Assembly: GCA_046351235.1 (NCBI GenBank)
Contig: JAXLYV010000005.1
Coordinates: forward strand, 124,001 to 188,000
Direction of reading: 5' to 3'
DNA length: 64,000 nt
From: JBBSAT01 sp046351235
GTDB lineage: Bacteria > Myxococcota_A > Polyangia > Polyangiales > Sandaracinaceae
The notes beneath the pieces are model-generated. The model saw only the letters and a program-made list of their open reading frames with translations. It had not been told where the DNA came from and did not search any database. Position numbers and translations under genes: made by a program. Numbering within the stretch: position 1 is the first letter of the stretch; the number at the start of each line of letters is the position of its first letter. Below, one piece after another: positions 16,245-25,233 of the stretch.

Positions 16245-17420
16245 TCAGGCCTCGATCGCGACGCGGACGCGCGCGAGGACGACGGCCAGGTCCGGGCGGT
16301 GGCGAAGCGGCACGCCGAGAGCCCGCAGCACGGAGACGGCACGCACGGAGACGCGACCGGCGCGGAGCTCGTCGAGCGTCACCTCGCCGCGAGCGATCGC
16401 GCCGCGGACGCGGAGGTAGCCTGCGAGGTAGCCCGCGTCGCGCGCGACGCCGCCGCCACGGTGCGCACGCTCGGCGATGGCGATCGAGAGATCGGGGCCG
16501 AGGCCGAGGTCCTCGTGGAGCACGCGCGCGGTCTCGGCGAACGAGGCGCCGGCGTGCATCGCGTCGGTCGCGACGACGCGCGCCGCGAGCACGCGCACGC
16601 GCGCGGGATCGAGCACACCGGCCGCTTCCTCGAGGACGATCGCGACGCCCTCCTGGTCGGCGAAGCTCTGCGCCGTGCCGGTCTCGACGAGCCGGAGCGG
16701 GTGGAGCGCACCGTTGGCTGCGGCGACGGCGTGGCCGAGCACTTCGTGCGCGACGAGGCGCTGGCACTCGCGGCGCCCGAAGCGTCGCGCAGCGACGAAG
16801 ATCGTGCGGTCGCCGGCCGCGGCGCCCGCGGAGAGGCGCGGCTCGACCCGCACCTCGACCTCGAGCCCCGCCGCCATGATCGCCACGCGCATCGCGCCGG
16901 CCATCGATCGCGGGCCACCGTCGGTGGGTAGCTCGAGCGGCTCGGCGGCCGGAGCCGGTTGGGCCAGCAGGCGGCGCGCGACCTCGCCGAGCGTGGTGTC
17001 CTTCTCACCGTCGTGCGCTTTCGTGGCTCCGTCGCCGTAGCGCCGCCGCGCGAGAGGACGCACGAGCGGGGCGCGGTCGAGCGCCTCGACGAGCGCCACG
17101 TCGAGCTCCAGCTCCTCGAGGCGCTCCGCGTAGAGGTCGCCGAGCGGATGCCCACGCACGGCTTCGACGAGCTGCCGCGCCGTCGCGAGCGCGCGATGGA
17201 GGGCAGGCTCGGGCGCGCGCGGCTCGAGCGTCCAACGCGGCACGAGCGGCTCTCCGCGCGTGAGGGCCTGGGTGAGCCTCGCTCGCTCGGCCCACGCGTT
17301 CTTCGGGATCAGCGCCGGCAGCACGCGCGTCGCACGGGCGAGCTGCCCGACCAGCGCATCGAGCGCCGCGAGCGGAGACTCGCGCGCAGTGGCCCTCTCG
17401 GCCGCGGAGCTGCTCCACAT
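16245..17420 (-). CDS. DUF1704/QEGLA-motif metalloprotease-like protein
   Basis: This 391-residue protein carries HEVLGH (a Zn-binding HExxxH) followed by ADQEGVAIVLEE, the QEG signature of the DUF1704 family (bacterial members are called flavohemoglobin expression-modulating QEGLA proteins). The same fold family includes eukaryotic MATCAP tubulin tyrosine carboxypeptidases, so a peptidase is likely; the bacterial substrate is unknown. The helical N-terminus (1-150) is family typical. The ATG at 17420 is preferred over the GTG at 17423 because a TACGCT hexamer lies seven bases upstream of the ATG, suggesting a leaderless transcript. It is a single-gene unit converging on the 258-residue gene. 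Confidence 0.82.
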   Translation of the reverse strand: MWSSSAAERATARESPLAALDALVGQLARATRVLPALIPKNAWAERARLTQALTRGEPLVPRWTLEPRAPEPALHRALATARQLVEAVRGHPLGDLYAERLEELELDVALVEALDRAPLVRPLARRRYGDGATKAHDGEKDTTLGEVARRLLAQPAPAAEPLELPTDGGPRSMAGAMRVAIMAAGLEVEVRVEPRLSAGAAAGDRTIFVAARRFGRRECQRLVAHEVLGHAVAAANGALHPLRLVETGTAQSFADQEGVAIVLEEAAGVLDPARVRVLAARVVATDAMHAGASFAETARVLHEDLGLGPDLSIAIAERAHRGGGVARDAGYLAGYLRVRGAIARGEVTLDELRAGRVSVRAVSVLRALGVPLRHRPDLAVVLARVRVAIEA

Positions 17421-17475
17421 CACGGGCAGCGTAGCACCCGCCCCCAGCGGGCGAGCTTCCGTGACGCTGCGCCGT

Positions 17476-19068
17476 TCAGTGGCGATACGGATTGACGAGC
17501 AGGTCGTCGTCCTCGTCGTCTTGCGACGAGGTCGTCGTGGTCGTGGTGGTCGGACGCGGGCGTGGGCGGTGGTGGCCGCCGTGCTCGTGCTCGCTCGTCG
17601 TCGTCGACGTCGTCGTCGCGGGCGGCGCTGCTTGTTCCACGGTCGTCGCGGGCGCGGTCGCCTCCGGCGTGGTCGCGGCGACGCTCCCGGTCTCGGGCGG
17701 AGGCGCCGTCACGACCGTCGAGGGCGGCGGCACCGGAGGCGCAGGCTGGGCGAGCGTCGTCGCCGCGGGGGCCGCGGCGCCGCCGGCGAAGACGAAGTAT
17801 CCGCCGACGCCGAGCACCACCAGGAGCAGCAGGGCCACCACGCCGAGGACGAGGCCGCGCGAGCCGCCCTTGTCGGGCACGGGATCCTGTGCGTGCGCGA
17901 TCGCTCGCGGCGTCGCGCCGATCGTCGCGTCCTCGGGGCGTACGGCCGTGATCGGTCGGACCGCGCTCGGCGTGGAGCCGGAGCTCGAGCTCGACGGCAT
18001 CGGCATGGGCGTGCCGAGGGTGCCCTCGGGGCGCGGCACGCCGCCCGCCGAGCTGACCTCGCTCCGGCCGAGCGCGTCGATCGCCGTGCGGATGCGCGTC
18101 GACTCGGTGTCGATCTTCGTGCCGAGCCACTCGCGCACCGACTTGCCGACCTGGCGCGGCGACGCGATGCCGCCGACGCCGGGCGCCGCGGCCTCGATGG
18201 CCTCGACGAGCTCGGCGGCCGACTGGAAGCGCTCGGCTGCGTCGCGCGCGAGCGCCTTGCGCAGCACGGCATCGAGGGGCGCGAGCTCGGGCACGTACTC
18301 GCTCGGCAGCGGGATCGGCGCATTGAGCAGCCGATTGAGGAGCTCGCCGTTGTTGTCGGCGCGGAACAAGCGGCGCCCCGTGAGCGACTCCCAGAGCACG
18401 ATGCCCATGCTGAACAGGTCGCTCCGCTGATCGGCGGTCCCGTTCGAGGCCTGCTCGGGGGCCATGTACGCGAGCTTGCCCTTGAACTGGCCGTCCCGCG
18501 TCGAGCTCAGGCGCACCTCGGCCTTGGCGACACCGAAGTCGGTGATGCGCGCGACGCCGTCGGTGCCGAGGAGGATGTTGTGCGGCGAGATGTCGCGATG
18601 GACGATCGCGAGCGCCTTTCCGTCGCCGTCCTTGAGCGTGTGCGCGGCGCTCAGGCCCTCGAGCGCGTCGATCAGGATGCGGAGCGTGACCGGCACCGGC
18701 AGGCGCTGGCCTCCGCGCGCGGACTCGCGCAGGAGCGCGCCGAGATGGTCGCCCTCGATGTACTCCATGACGAGGAAGTAGCCGTCGCCCTGCGAGTCGG
18801 AGATGTCGAGCGTCGGCACGACGTTCGGATGACGGATGCGGGCCGCGAGGCGCGCCTCGTCGAGGAACATCGAGATGAACTCTTCGTCGTGCGCGAGGTG
18901 CGGGTGCAGCACCTTGATCGCGACGAGCCGCTCGAAGCCGGCGACGCCCTGCGCGCGCGCGACGTAGACGGTGGCCATGCCGCCCGAGGCGAGCTGCGAG
19001 AGCATCTCGTAGCGCCCGAGGCGCTTGCCGGAGAGATCCCGGAGAGGCTGCGCGGCGGCGGTGCTCAC
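17476..19068 (-). CDS. Membrane Ser/Thr protein kinase
   Basis: This 530-residue Hanks-type kinase has a glycine loop (ASGGMATV, residues 27-34), Lys52 (AIKVL), catalytic loop HRDISPHNIL, TDFGVAK and YMAPEQ, all intact, so it should be active. A Ser/Pro-rich linker leads to one membrane helix (GLVLGVVALLLLVVLGVGGYF, residues about 415-435) and an extracytoplasmic tail dominated by Thr, Pro and a His-rich patch, with no recognised sensor fold. The GTG start at 19068 follows a GAGAGGTCGAG sequence. It lies 34 bases after a gene for a secreted TPR/PEGA-like protein and probably forms an operon with it. Confidence 0.92.
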   Translation of the reverse strand: MSTAAAQPLRDLSGKRLGRYEMLSQLASGGMATVYVARAQGVAGFERLVAIKVLHPHLAHDEEFISMFLDEARLAARIRHPNVVPTLDISDSQGDGYFLVMEYIEGDHLGALLRESARGGQRLPVPVTLRILIDALEGLSAAHTLKDGDGKALAIVHRDISPHNILLGTDGVARITDFGVAKAEVRLSSTRDGQFKGKLAYMAPEQASNGTADQRSDLFSMGIVLWESLTGRRLFRADNNGELLNRLLNAPIPLPSEYVPELAPLDAVLRKALARDAAERFQSAAELVEAIEAAAPGVGGIASPRQVGKSVREWLGTKIDTESTRIRTAIDALGRSEVSSAGGVPRPEGTLGTPMPMPSSSSSGSTPSAVRPITAVRPEDATIGATPRAIAHAQDPVPDKGGSRGLVLGVVALLLLVVLGVGGYFVFAGGAAAPAATTLAQPAPPVPPPSTVVTAPPPETGSVAATTPEATAPATTVEQAAPPATTTSTTTSEHEHGGHHRPRPRPTTTTTTTSSQDDEDDDLLVNPYRH

Positions 19069-19102
19069 GGGCTCGACCTCTCGCTGCCGTGCGCCGTCGT
19101 CA

Positions 19103-20116
19103 TCAGAAGCGCCCCGTCGTGACGACACCGAGCGCGCTCGGCGAAACGAGGAACGAGACGGTCGGCGCCGCGGTCTCGCTCGACGAGCCGCCACCACCCC
19201 AGTCCGTGAAGATGGCCAGGATCACCGACGTAGCCGCGAGCGCGCCCGTGACACCCCATAGGATGTCGGTTCGAAGCTCGCGACCCTGTCCATCTTGGAG
19301 CGCTGCCATCGTCGGGTTGGCCTGATACGCCGGTACGCCAGCGTACATGTCGACGCCCGACCAGATCAGCAGGCCACCGGAGATGACCGTGAGCCCCAAC
19401 ACGGTGAAAAAAGCCGCGGGGTGAACGCCCCCGCTTCCGCCGCTCGGTGCCGTGGTGGGGCCGGTCGTCGTGCTCGTCGTGCTCGTGGTGCTGGTGCTGG
19501 TGCCGGTCGTGTCGGTCGAAGCGACGACGGGCGGCGGCTCGGGCGGCGGGGGCGGTCGCGTGAAGGTGAGCGTCTGCGTCTCGCCCGCGGCGCCCGAGGT
19601 CGTCTGTGCCTCCGCGGGCCCGGTGTCGAAGCTCGCGCGCACGGTGTGGGGCGAGCTGGGATCGACGAAGAACGACGCGTAGTCCTCGAGCGTCCCGTCG
19701 AGCTCGATGGTGCACGACGCATCGCACGCGACATCCACGCGGAGATAGTGCGGCGTCGCCGCGGCGAGCGTGGTCGTCGCCTGGCGTGCGGCCTGACGAT
19801 CGCTGCCGTAGAGCGCCTGCAGGCGCAGCGCGAGCGAGCCGGCGCGGAGCGCTCCGTCGGAGGCGTGCTCGTGGGCGCGAATCGCCTGGATCAGCGCGGG
19901 CGCGCTCGGGGCGAGGCGATAGGCAGTCTCGAAGAGCGTCGCGGCACGCGCGTAGTCGTGCGCGAGATATGCGGCGGTCCCGCGATCGTAGGCTTCACCG
20001 GCCGCGGCGCGGTCCGCCGCCGAGGGCTCCGTCTGCGCGCTCGCGATCGTCGGCGCGATCCCGCCGAGCACGATCGCGAGAGACAACACGGCCGTAACGT
20101 GCGCGACACGCTGCAT
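19103..20116 (-). CDS. Secreted TPR-like protein with C-terminal membrane helices
   Basis: The 337-residue protein has a signal peptide (ends IASAQT), a short TPR-like helical region (GEAYDRGTAAYLAHDYARAATLFETAYRLAP), a beta domain resembling PEGA (LRVDVACDASCTIELDGTLEDY), a long Pro/Thr/Ser linker, and two hydrophobic helices (AAFFTVLGLTVISGGLLIW and WGVTGALAATSVILAIF). This layout recurs in myxobacterial genes beside Ser/Thr kinases. The kinase gene follows on the same strand 34 bases downstream, so the protein may be its envelope partner (inference). The ATG at 20116 was chosen because it starts the signal peptide. Confidence 0.78.
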   Translation of the reverse strand: MQRVAHVTAVLSLAIVLGGIAPTIASAQTEPSAADRAAAGEAYDRGTAAYLAHDYARAATLFETAYRLAPSAPALIQAIRAHEHASDGALRAGSLALRLQALYGSDRQAARQATTTLAAATPHYLRVDVACDASCTIELDGTLEDYASFFVDPSSPHTVRASFDTGPAEAQTTSGAAGETQTLTFTRPPPPPEPPPVVASTDTTGTSTSTTSTTSTTTGPTTAPSGGSGGVHPAAFFTVLGLTVISGGLLIWSGVDMYAGVPAYQANPTMAALQDGQGRELRTDILWGVTGALAATSVILAIFTDWGGGGSSSETAAPTVSFLVSPSALGVVTTGRF

Positions 20117-20267
20117 CGCGCACACCTTGCCCAGGCGCCCCCACGAGCACCCGTCTGATCGTTCACCGCGCACGGGCTCTCTACCCTCGATCATGATGCC
20201 GGCCGCGTGCGCCGCGGGTCAAGCGTCGTGCTCCCCTTCCATGCCTCTCTTGTGCTTGAATGGAGAG

Positions 20268-22019
20268 ATGACGATCGATGACGCGCTGCGGCGAGCGGCC
20301 GAGCGCTGGATGAGTGACGATCCCGATCCCGACACGCGCGCCGAGGTCGATGCGCTCCTGCACAGCCTGCAAGGCGGCGCGGATCTCGCGGATCGATTCG
20401 CGCAGCGCCTCGAGTTCGGGACGGCCGGCCTGCGGGGCGTGATCGGCGCAGGGCCCAATCGCATGAACCTCAAGGTCGTGCGCGAGACGACCGCCGGCCT
20501 CTGCGCGTACCTGATGGCGACGACCGAGAACGCGCGCGAGCGCGGCATCGCCATCGGTCGAGACGGCCGCCGCATGAGCCCGGAGTTCGCCGACGAGGTG
20601 GCCGAGGTCGCGCTCGGGGCGGGCTTCCGCGTGCTGATGTTCGATCGGCCGACGCCGACGCCGATGCTGGGCTTCGTCGTGAAGACGGAACGGTGCGCGG
20701 CGGGCGTGATGATCACCGCGAGCCACAACCCGCCCGAGTACAACGGATACAAGGTCTATTGGGGCAATGGGGCACAGATCATCCCGCCGCACGACCAAGG
20801 CATCGCGCGCGAGATCGAGCAGGTCCCACCCGCGCTGAAGATCCCGCGCAAGACGCCGGCGCAGTCGGACGGGCGCCTGCGCATCCTCGGCGACCGCGAG
20901 ATCGATCGCTATCACGCGGCCATCGCCGGGCTCGTCGTGCACCCGAAGGGCCCGCGCGATCTGGTGATCGCGTACACCGCGCTCCACGGCGTGGGCGACG
21001 TGCCGACGCGGCGCGCGCTCGCCGAGGCAGGCTTCACGCAGGTGCGCTCGGCGCAGGCGCAGGCCAAGCCCGACGGCGCGTTCCCGACCGTGCGCTTCCC
21101 GAACCCGGAAGAGAAGGGCGCGATGGATCTGGTGCTCGCGCTCGCGCGAGAGACCAAGGCCGACCTCGTCATCGCGAACGACCCCGACGCCGATCGCCTC
21201 GCGATCGCCGTTCCGCGCGGGGACGGCGGCTACCAGCAGCTCACCGGCAACGACGTGGGCTGCCTGCTCGCGCACTACCTCCTGTCGGAGGGCGACCCGA
21301 GCGGCGAGCGCGCGGTGCTCAGCTCGATCGTGAGCTCGCCGATGCTCGGCGCCATCGCGCGCGCGCACGGTGCTTACTGGGAAGAGACGCTCACCGGCTT
21401 CAAGTGGATCGCCAACCGCGCCATGGACCTCGAGGCGCAGGGCAAGCGTTTCGTGATGGGGTACGAGGAGGCGCTGGGCTACACGATCGCCGACGTCGTG
21501 CGCGACAAGGACGGCGTGAGCGCGGCGCTCGTGTTCGCCGATCTCGCGGCGTGGTGCCGGAGCCGTGGCACGACGGTGCTCGGCGAGATGGACGCGATGG
21601 CGCGCCGCTACGGCCTCTATCTCTCGCGCCAGGTCTCCGTGACGATGAAAGGCCAGGACGGCGCCGCGCAGATCGCCCAGATCATGAGCGCCGTGCGCGC
21701 GGCTCCGCCGAGCGCGCTCGCGGGCAAGGAGGTCGACGCGATCCTCGATCTCGAGGCGCGCGCCCGCATCCGCGGCGAGACGCGCGAGCCGCTCGCGCTG
21801 CCTTCGTCGAACGCGCTCGCGCTCGAGCTCGAGGGCGGCCATCGCGTGATGCTGCGGCCCAGCGGGACCGAGCCGAAGATCAAGTACTACTTCGACGTCG
21901 TGGAGCGCGTGAAGGAAGGCGAGAGCGTCGAGGCCGCGCGCGCGCGCGGCGAGAAGGAGCTCTCGGCGCTCGTCGAGGCCTTCGTCGCGATGGTCGGCGA
22001 GAAGGTGGGGAGCGCGTGA
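20268..22019 (+). CDS. Phosphohexomutase (phosphoglucomutase/phosphomannomutase, PgcA type)
   Basis: This 583-residue alpha-D-phosphohexomutase has all four landmarks: FGTAGLRG near the N-terminus, the phosphoserine loop TASHNPPEYNGYK (about residues 149-161), the Mg-binding NDPDADR loop (about 304-310), the sugar-specificity GYEEALGY (about 405), and the phosphate-binding RPSGTEPKIKYY near residue 530. Length and the GYEEA form match the PgcA/PGM2-like subgroup that interconverts hexose 1- and 6-phosphates for envelope sugars and glycogen. The ATG at 20268 follows TGGAGAG. Its stop overlaps the start of the next gene (GTGA). Confidence 0.93.
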   Translation: MTIDDALRRAAERWMSDDPDPDTRAEVDALLHSLQGGADLADRFAQRLEFGTAGLRGVIGAGPNRMNLKVVRETTAGLCAYLMATTENARERGIAIGRDGRRMSPEFADEVAEVALGAGFRVLMFDRPTPTPMLGFVVKTERCAAGVMITASHNPPEYNGYKVYWGNGAQIIPPHDQGIAREIEQVPPALKIPRKTPAQSDGRLRILGDREIDRYHAAIAGLVVHPKGPRDLVIAYTALHGVGDVPTRRALAEAGFTQVRSAQAQAKPDGAFPTVRFPNPEEKGAMDLVLALARETKADLVIANDPDADRLAIAVPRGDGGYQQLTGNDVGCLLAHYLLSEGDPSGERAVLSSIVSSPMLGAIARAHGAYWEETLTGFKWIANRAMDLEAQGKRFVMGYEEALGYTIADVVRDKDGVSAALVFADLAAWCRSRGTTVLGEMDAMARRYGLYLSRQVSVTMKGQDGAAQIAQIMSAVRAAPPSALAGKEVDAILDLEARARIRGETREPLALPSSNALALELEGGHRVMLRPSGTEPKIKYYFDVVERVKEGESVEAARARGEKELSALVEAFVAMVGEKVGSA

Positions 22020-22897
22020 GGCGCGCGCTGCTCGCTTTGCTCTGCGTGATCGGCGTGGCGCCGCTCGCGCACGCGCAGACGGCTGCCGACGCCGAGCTCG
22101 CGGCGATCCGCGAGCAGGTGCTCTACGCGTCGTACCCGGAGGCGATCGAGCAGGCGCAGGCGCTGCTCGCGCGCCGGGATCTCGGCGCCTCGGAGCGCAA
22201 CGCCGGGCTCGAGCTGCTCGCGACGGCGCAGATCGCCAACCAGGAGGCCGAGGCCGCGCGCGAGACGCTGCGCCTCTTGTACTCGCGCGATCCCGGCTTC
22301 CGTCTGACCGATGCCGACGCGAGCCCGCCGGTGATCAGCGCCTTCGCGCGGGCCCGCGAGGCCCATCCCGAACCGGTGCGCGTCACGATCGGCCACAGCT
22401 CGCCCGGCACGCTCGCGCATCGCGAGTCGCCCACGATCCAGGTCGACCTGCTCGACGGCGCCGACGCCGTGGAAGAGGTGCGGCTCTCGTACCGCCACGC
22501 GGGCGATGCGGGCTACTCGCGCGTGGTGCTCGATCGGCGCCCGAACGGCTCGTTCGTCGCGCGCATCCCGGTCGTGGGCCCGACCGATCGAGCGATCGAC
22601 GTCGCGTACTACCTGACGGCCGTCTCGCCGAGCGGCGCCGAGCTCGCGCACCTCGGCAGCGACGCGCAGCCGCTCGCGCTGCGGATCCCGGCCGAGGCTG
22701 CCGACGCGAGCGCGGGACCGGTGGCTCCGCTCGAGCCGCCGCCCTCCGGGGGCGGCGACGTCGCGAGCGAGCCCTGGTTCTGGATCTTGCTCGGCGTGGT
22801 GGTCGTCGGTGCCGGCGTCGGCATCGGCTTCGGCGTCGACGCCGCGACGCGCGGGCCCGAGCCCGGGACGCTGGGCGTCGTGACGCTCATGCTCTGA
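22016..22897 (+). CDS. Secreted TPR-like protein with C-terminal membrane helix
   Basis: The 293-residue protein has a signal peptide (ends PLAHAQT), a TPR-like helical half (LYASYPEAIEQAQALLARRD through LLYSRDPGFRLTDADASPPVI), a beta-sandwich-like half (VRVTIGHSSPGTLAHRESPTIQVDLLDG), a Pro-rich linker and one C-terminal hydrophobic helix (WFWILLGVVVVGAGVGIGFG). This resembles the accessory proteins found beside myxobacterial kinases. It is translationally coupled to the phosphohexomutase gene by a GTGA overlap, but a functional link to sugar metabolism is not obvious. Function unknown. Confidence 0.75.
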   Translation: MRRALLALLCVIGVAPLAHAQTAADAELAAIREQVLYASYPEAIEQAQALLARRDLGASERNAGLELLATAQIANQEAEAARETLRLLYSRDPGFRLTDADASPPVISAFARAREAHPEPVRVTIGHSSPGTLAHRESPTIQVDLLDGADAVEEVRLSYRHAGDAGYSRVVLDRRPNGSFVARIPVVGPTDRAIDVAYYLTAVSPSGAELAHLGSDAQPLALRIPAEAADASAGPVAPLEPPPSGGGDVASEPWFWILLGVVVVGAGVGIGFGVDAATRGPEPGTLGVVTLML

Positions 22898-22918
22898 TCG
22901 GATCTCTCGGAGCGCGCG

Positions 22919-24040
22919 ATGGCACGCCGGCGAGCGTCGACGGAGAAGAAGGACGACGAGCGCTATGCGGCCCGCTACCCCGCGAGCGGCCCGCTCCCGT
23001 CGATCGACGTGGCCGAAGAGGACGCCCAGCTCGCGGCCGACGCGATCGAGGCGGGTAACGCGCGCGCCGCGATGCGCCCGCTCGCGGGCGCGCTCTGGGT
23101 CGATCCGACGCGCGAGGAGTGGCTCGCGCTCCTCGAGCGCGCGCTCGACACGCTGGGCTTCGAAGAGGTGCTCGCGAGCGCGCTCGACGCCGAGCCCTGG
23201 GTCGCGATCGACGGCTTGCGTGCCTATGCCGCCTACCACCGCGGCGCGCTCGACGACGCGCTCGATCACGCGATGGCGACGGCGCGCAGCGGCGCCGCCG
23301 CGCGCTATCTCGAGCTCTGGGTGCCCGAGTGGTTGGCGATCCCGGGCGCGATCGAGCGCCTCGGCGCGAAGCCCGCGACCGACGTCCTCTACGCGATCGC
23401 GACGCGCTTTCCCGATCCCCCGCACGTCACGCCCGAGGCCGCGCGCGTGCTCGCCCAGGCCCTGCCGCTGATCGATCGCGTGGAGGCCGAGCACGGCCCG
23501 ACGGACGCGAGCGCCATCGTGCGTGGGATGATGCTCGCCCGGGCGGGGCGCACGGCCGACGCGATCGCGGTGACCGAAGCACGTGCCCGGGCCGCGCCCA
23601 CCACGATGTCCCTCACCGCCGCGGCGATGGCGCATCGCCGCGCCGGAGATCTCGACGCGGCGATCGCGTGGCTCGAGAAGGCCGCCGCTCACGATCCGAA
23701 GTACATCCCCTGCCTGCTCGACATCGGCGACTGGTGTGTCGAGGAAGGGCGGATCGAGCGCGCGCTCGCGGCGTACGAGGAGGCGCTGCGCCGCAACCCG
23801 ACCCAGGACTGGGCGCTGCCGTCGCGCGAGTACTGCCGCTACCGGCTCGAGGCGGATGCCGCGGCGCTCGCCGCCCTGCGCGGAATGGCGAATGGCGCAC
23901 GCTGCACCTGCGGCGGCGCCTCGGCGATGGCCGCGCTCACGGGCGGCTACACGTACGACGATCGCCAGCGCCGCGCGTTGGCGCTGATGCGGAAGATCGA
24001 GCCCGACTTCGTGCCGCGACCCGTGGAGATCGTCCACTGA
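22919..24040 (+). CDS. Cytoplasmic TPR-repeat protein
   Basis: This 373-residue all-helical protein without signal peptide has TPR-like repeats, clearest at AAAMAHRRAGDLDAAIAWLE and CVEEGRIERALAAYEEALRRNP, plus a conserved-looking C-terminal CTCGG motif in GARCTCGGASAMAAL that could bind metal. The gene begins 21 bases after the preceding stop and is followed by a 230-base spacer rich in hairpins, so it probably ends this operon. TPR proteins scaffold other proteins; the partner here is unknown. Confidence 0.75.
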   Translation: MARRRASTEKKDDERYAARYPASGPLPSIDVAEEDAQLAADAIEAGNARAAMRPLAGALWVDPTREEWLALLERALDTLGFEEVLASALDAEPWVAIDGLRAYAAYHRGALDDALDHAMATARSGAAARYLELWVPEWLAIPGAIERLGAKPATDVLYAIATRFPDPPHVTPEAARVLAQALPLIDRVEAEHGPTDASAIVRGMMLARAGRTADAIAVTEARARAAPTTMSLTAAAMAHRRAGDLDAAIAWLEKAAAHDPKYIPCLLDIGDWCVEEGRIERALAAYEEALRRNPTQDWALPSREYCRYRLEADAAALAALRGMANGARCTCGGASAMAALTGGYTYDDRQRRALALMRKIEPDFVPRPVEIVH

Positions 24041-24044
24041 TTGG

Positions 24045-24158
24045 CCGACACAGAATGTGTCGGAACCCTTCACTGCAGCTCGAGCTCCAGCGCGAATGCG
24101 CTGGAACAGACAGTGCCTGACCAGGATTTCTGGTCAGGCACTGAGCTGAGCGCAGCTC
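24045..24158. repeat. Serial hairpins in the spacer before panB
   Basis: Inverted repeats follow each other: CCGACACA/TGTGTCGG with GAA loop (24045-24063), CCAGCGC/GCGCTGG with GAAT loop (24087-24104), CAGTGCCTGACCAG/CTGGTCAGGCACTG with GATTT loop (24111-24143) and GAGCTG/CAGCTC (24143-24158). The palindrome AGCTCGAGCT lies between the first two. The first two hairpins share a GAAT...GGAAC frame. They may act as a compound terminator for the TPR gene; no ORF is seen in 24041-24269. Confidence 0.7.
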
Positions 24159-24269
24159 CCGTGGCCTCGTCGGCCGCGAGCACCCCGGAGGCCGCGTGCT
24201 ATCGTGCTCTCCGAGCTCCGAAGAGCGTGGACCGGCACTTCGCCGGCCGCGACTGGACGGCGCGAGCGC

Positions 24270-25175
24270 ATGACCCAGACCAGCCCGACGCGGACGCGCG
24301 TCACGGTTCCTCTCGTCCGGCAGATGAAGTCGCGCGAGCCGATCGCGATGGTCACGGCCTACGACGCGACCTTCGCGCGCATGCTCGACGAGGCCGGCGC
24401 GGATCTGCTGCTCGTCGGCGACTCGCTCGGCATGGTGGTGCAAGGGCTCGACTCGACCCTGCCCGTCACGACCGACGAGATGATCTACCACTGCCGCGCG
24501 GTGGTCCGCGGCGTGCGCGCAGGCAAGGACGGCGGGCGCGCGCTCGTCGTCGGCGACATGCCGTTCATGAGCTACCAGGTCACGCCCGAAGAGGCGCTCC
24601 GCAATGCGGGCCGGTTCCTCTCCGAGGGCGGCGTCAGCGCGGTGAAGCTCGAGGGCGGCGCCGCGATGGCCAAGACCATCGCGCGCCTCGTCGAGGTCGG
24701 CATTCCGGTGATGGGCCACGTGGGCCTCACGCCGCAGAGCGTGCACGCGATGGGCGGCTTCAAGGTGCAGGGCAAGAGCGAGGACGACGCTCTGCGCGTG
24801 CTCGAGGACGCGAAGGCGGTGGCCGAGGCGGGCGCCTTCGCCGTCGTGCTCGAGGGCATCCCGACCGAGCTGGCGCGCCGCATCACCGAGGCGCTCGACG
24901 TGCCCACGATCGGCATCGGCGCCGGCGTGCACTGCGACGGGCAGGTGCTCGTGAGCTACGACCTGCTCGGCCTCACGCCGAACCTCCGGCCCAAGTTCGT
25001 GAAGCGCTACGCCGAGTTCTATCGCGCCGGCGTCGAGGCGACGCGCACCTACGTCGACGAGGTGAAGCGCGCCGCGTTCCCGACCGACGAGCACTCGTTC
25101 GGCGTGCGGCCGAACACCGCCTCTTCCGATCCCGCGAGCCCGTCTCCGAACGGGCCGACCTACGGCCCGCACTGA
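24270..25175 (+). CDS. panB: 3-methyl-2-oxobutanoate hydroxymethyltransferase (PanB)
   Basis: This enzyme of about 301 residues transfers a hydroxymethyl group from 5,10-methylene-THF to alpha-ketoisovalerate, the first committed step of pantothenate and CoA synthesis. Signature motifs are MVTAYDATFARMLDEAG, LLVGDSLGMVVQG (metal-binding Asp), DMPFMSYQ, VKLEGG, VMGHVGLTPQS and TIGIGAG. A Pro/Ser-rich tail of about 25 residues after HSF extends past the family's usual end. The ATG at 24270 was chosen over an upstream in-frame ATG at 24204, which would add a non-conserved Arg-rich leader. panC follows after 58 bases. Confidence 0.96.
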   Translation: MTQTSPTRTRVTVPLVRQMKSREPIAMVTAYDATFARMLDEAGADLLLVGDSLGMVVQGLDSTLPVTTDEMIYHCRAVVRGVRAGKDGGRALVVGDMPFMSYQVTPEEALRNAGRFLSEGGVSAVKLEGGAAMAKTIARLVEVGIPVMGHVGLTPQSVHAMGGFKVQGKSEDDALRVLEDAKAVAEAGAFAVVLEGIPTELARRITEALDVPTIGIGAGVHCDGQVLVSYDLLGLTPNLRPKFVKRYAEFYRAGVEATRTYVDEVKRAAFPTDEHSFGVRPNTASSDPASPSPNGPTYGPH

Positions 25176-25233
25176 TCGCGCTGCGCGGCGGTACCCGTCG
25201 CTCTCGCGGCGCGGTAGTACGCTCGGCAACGTC

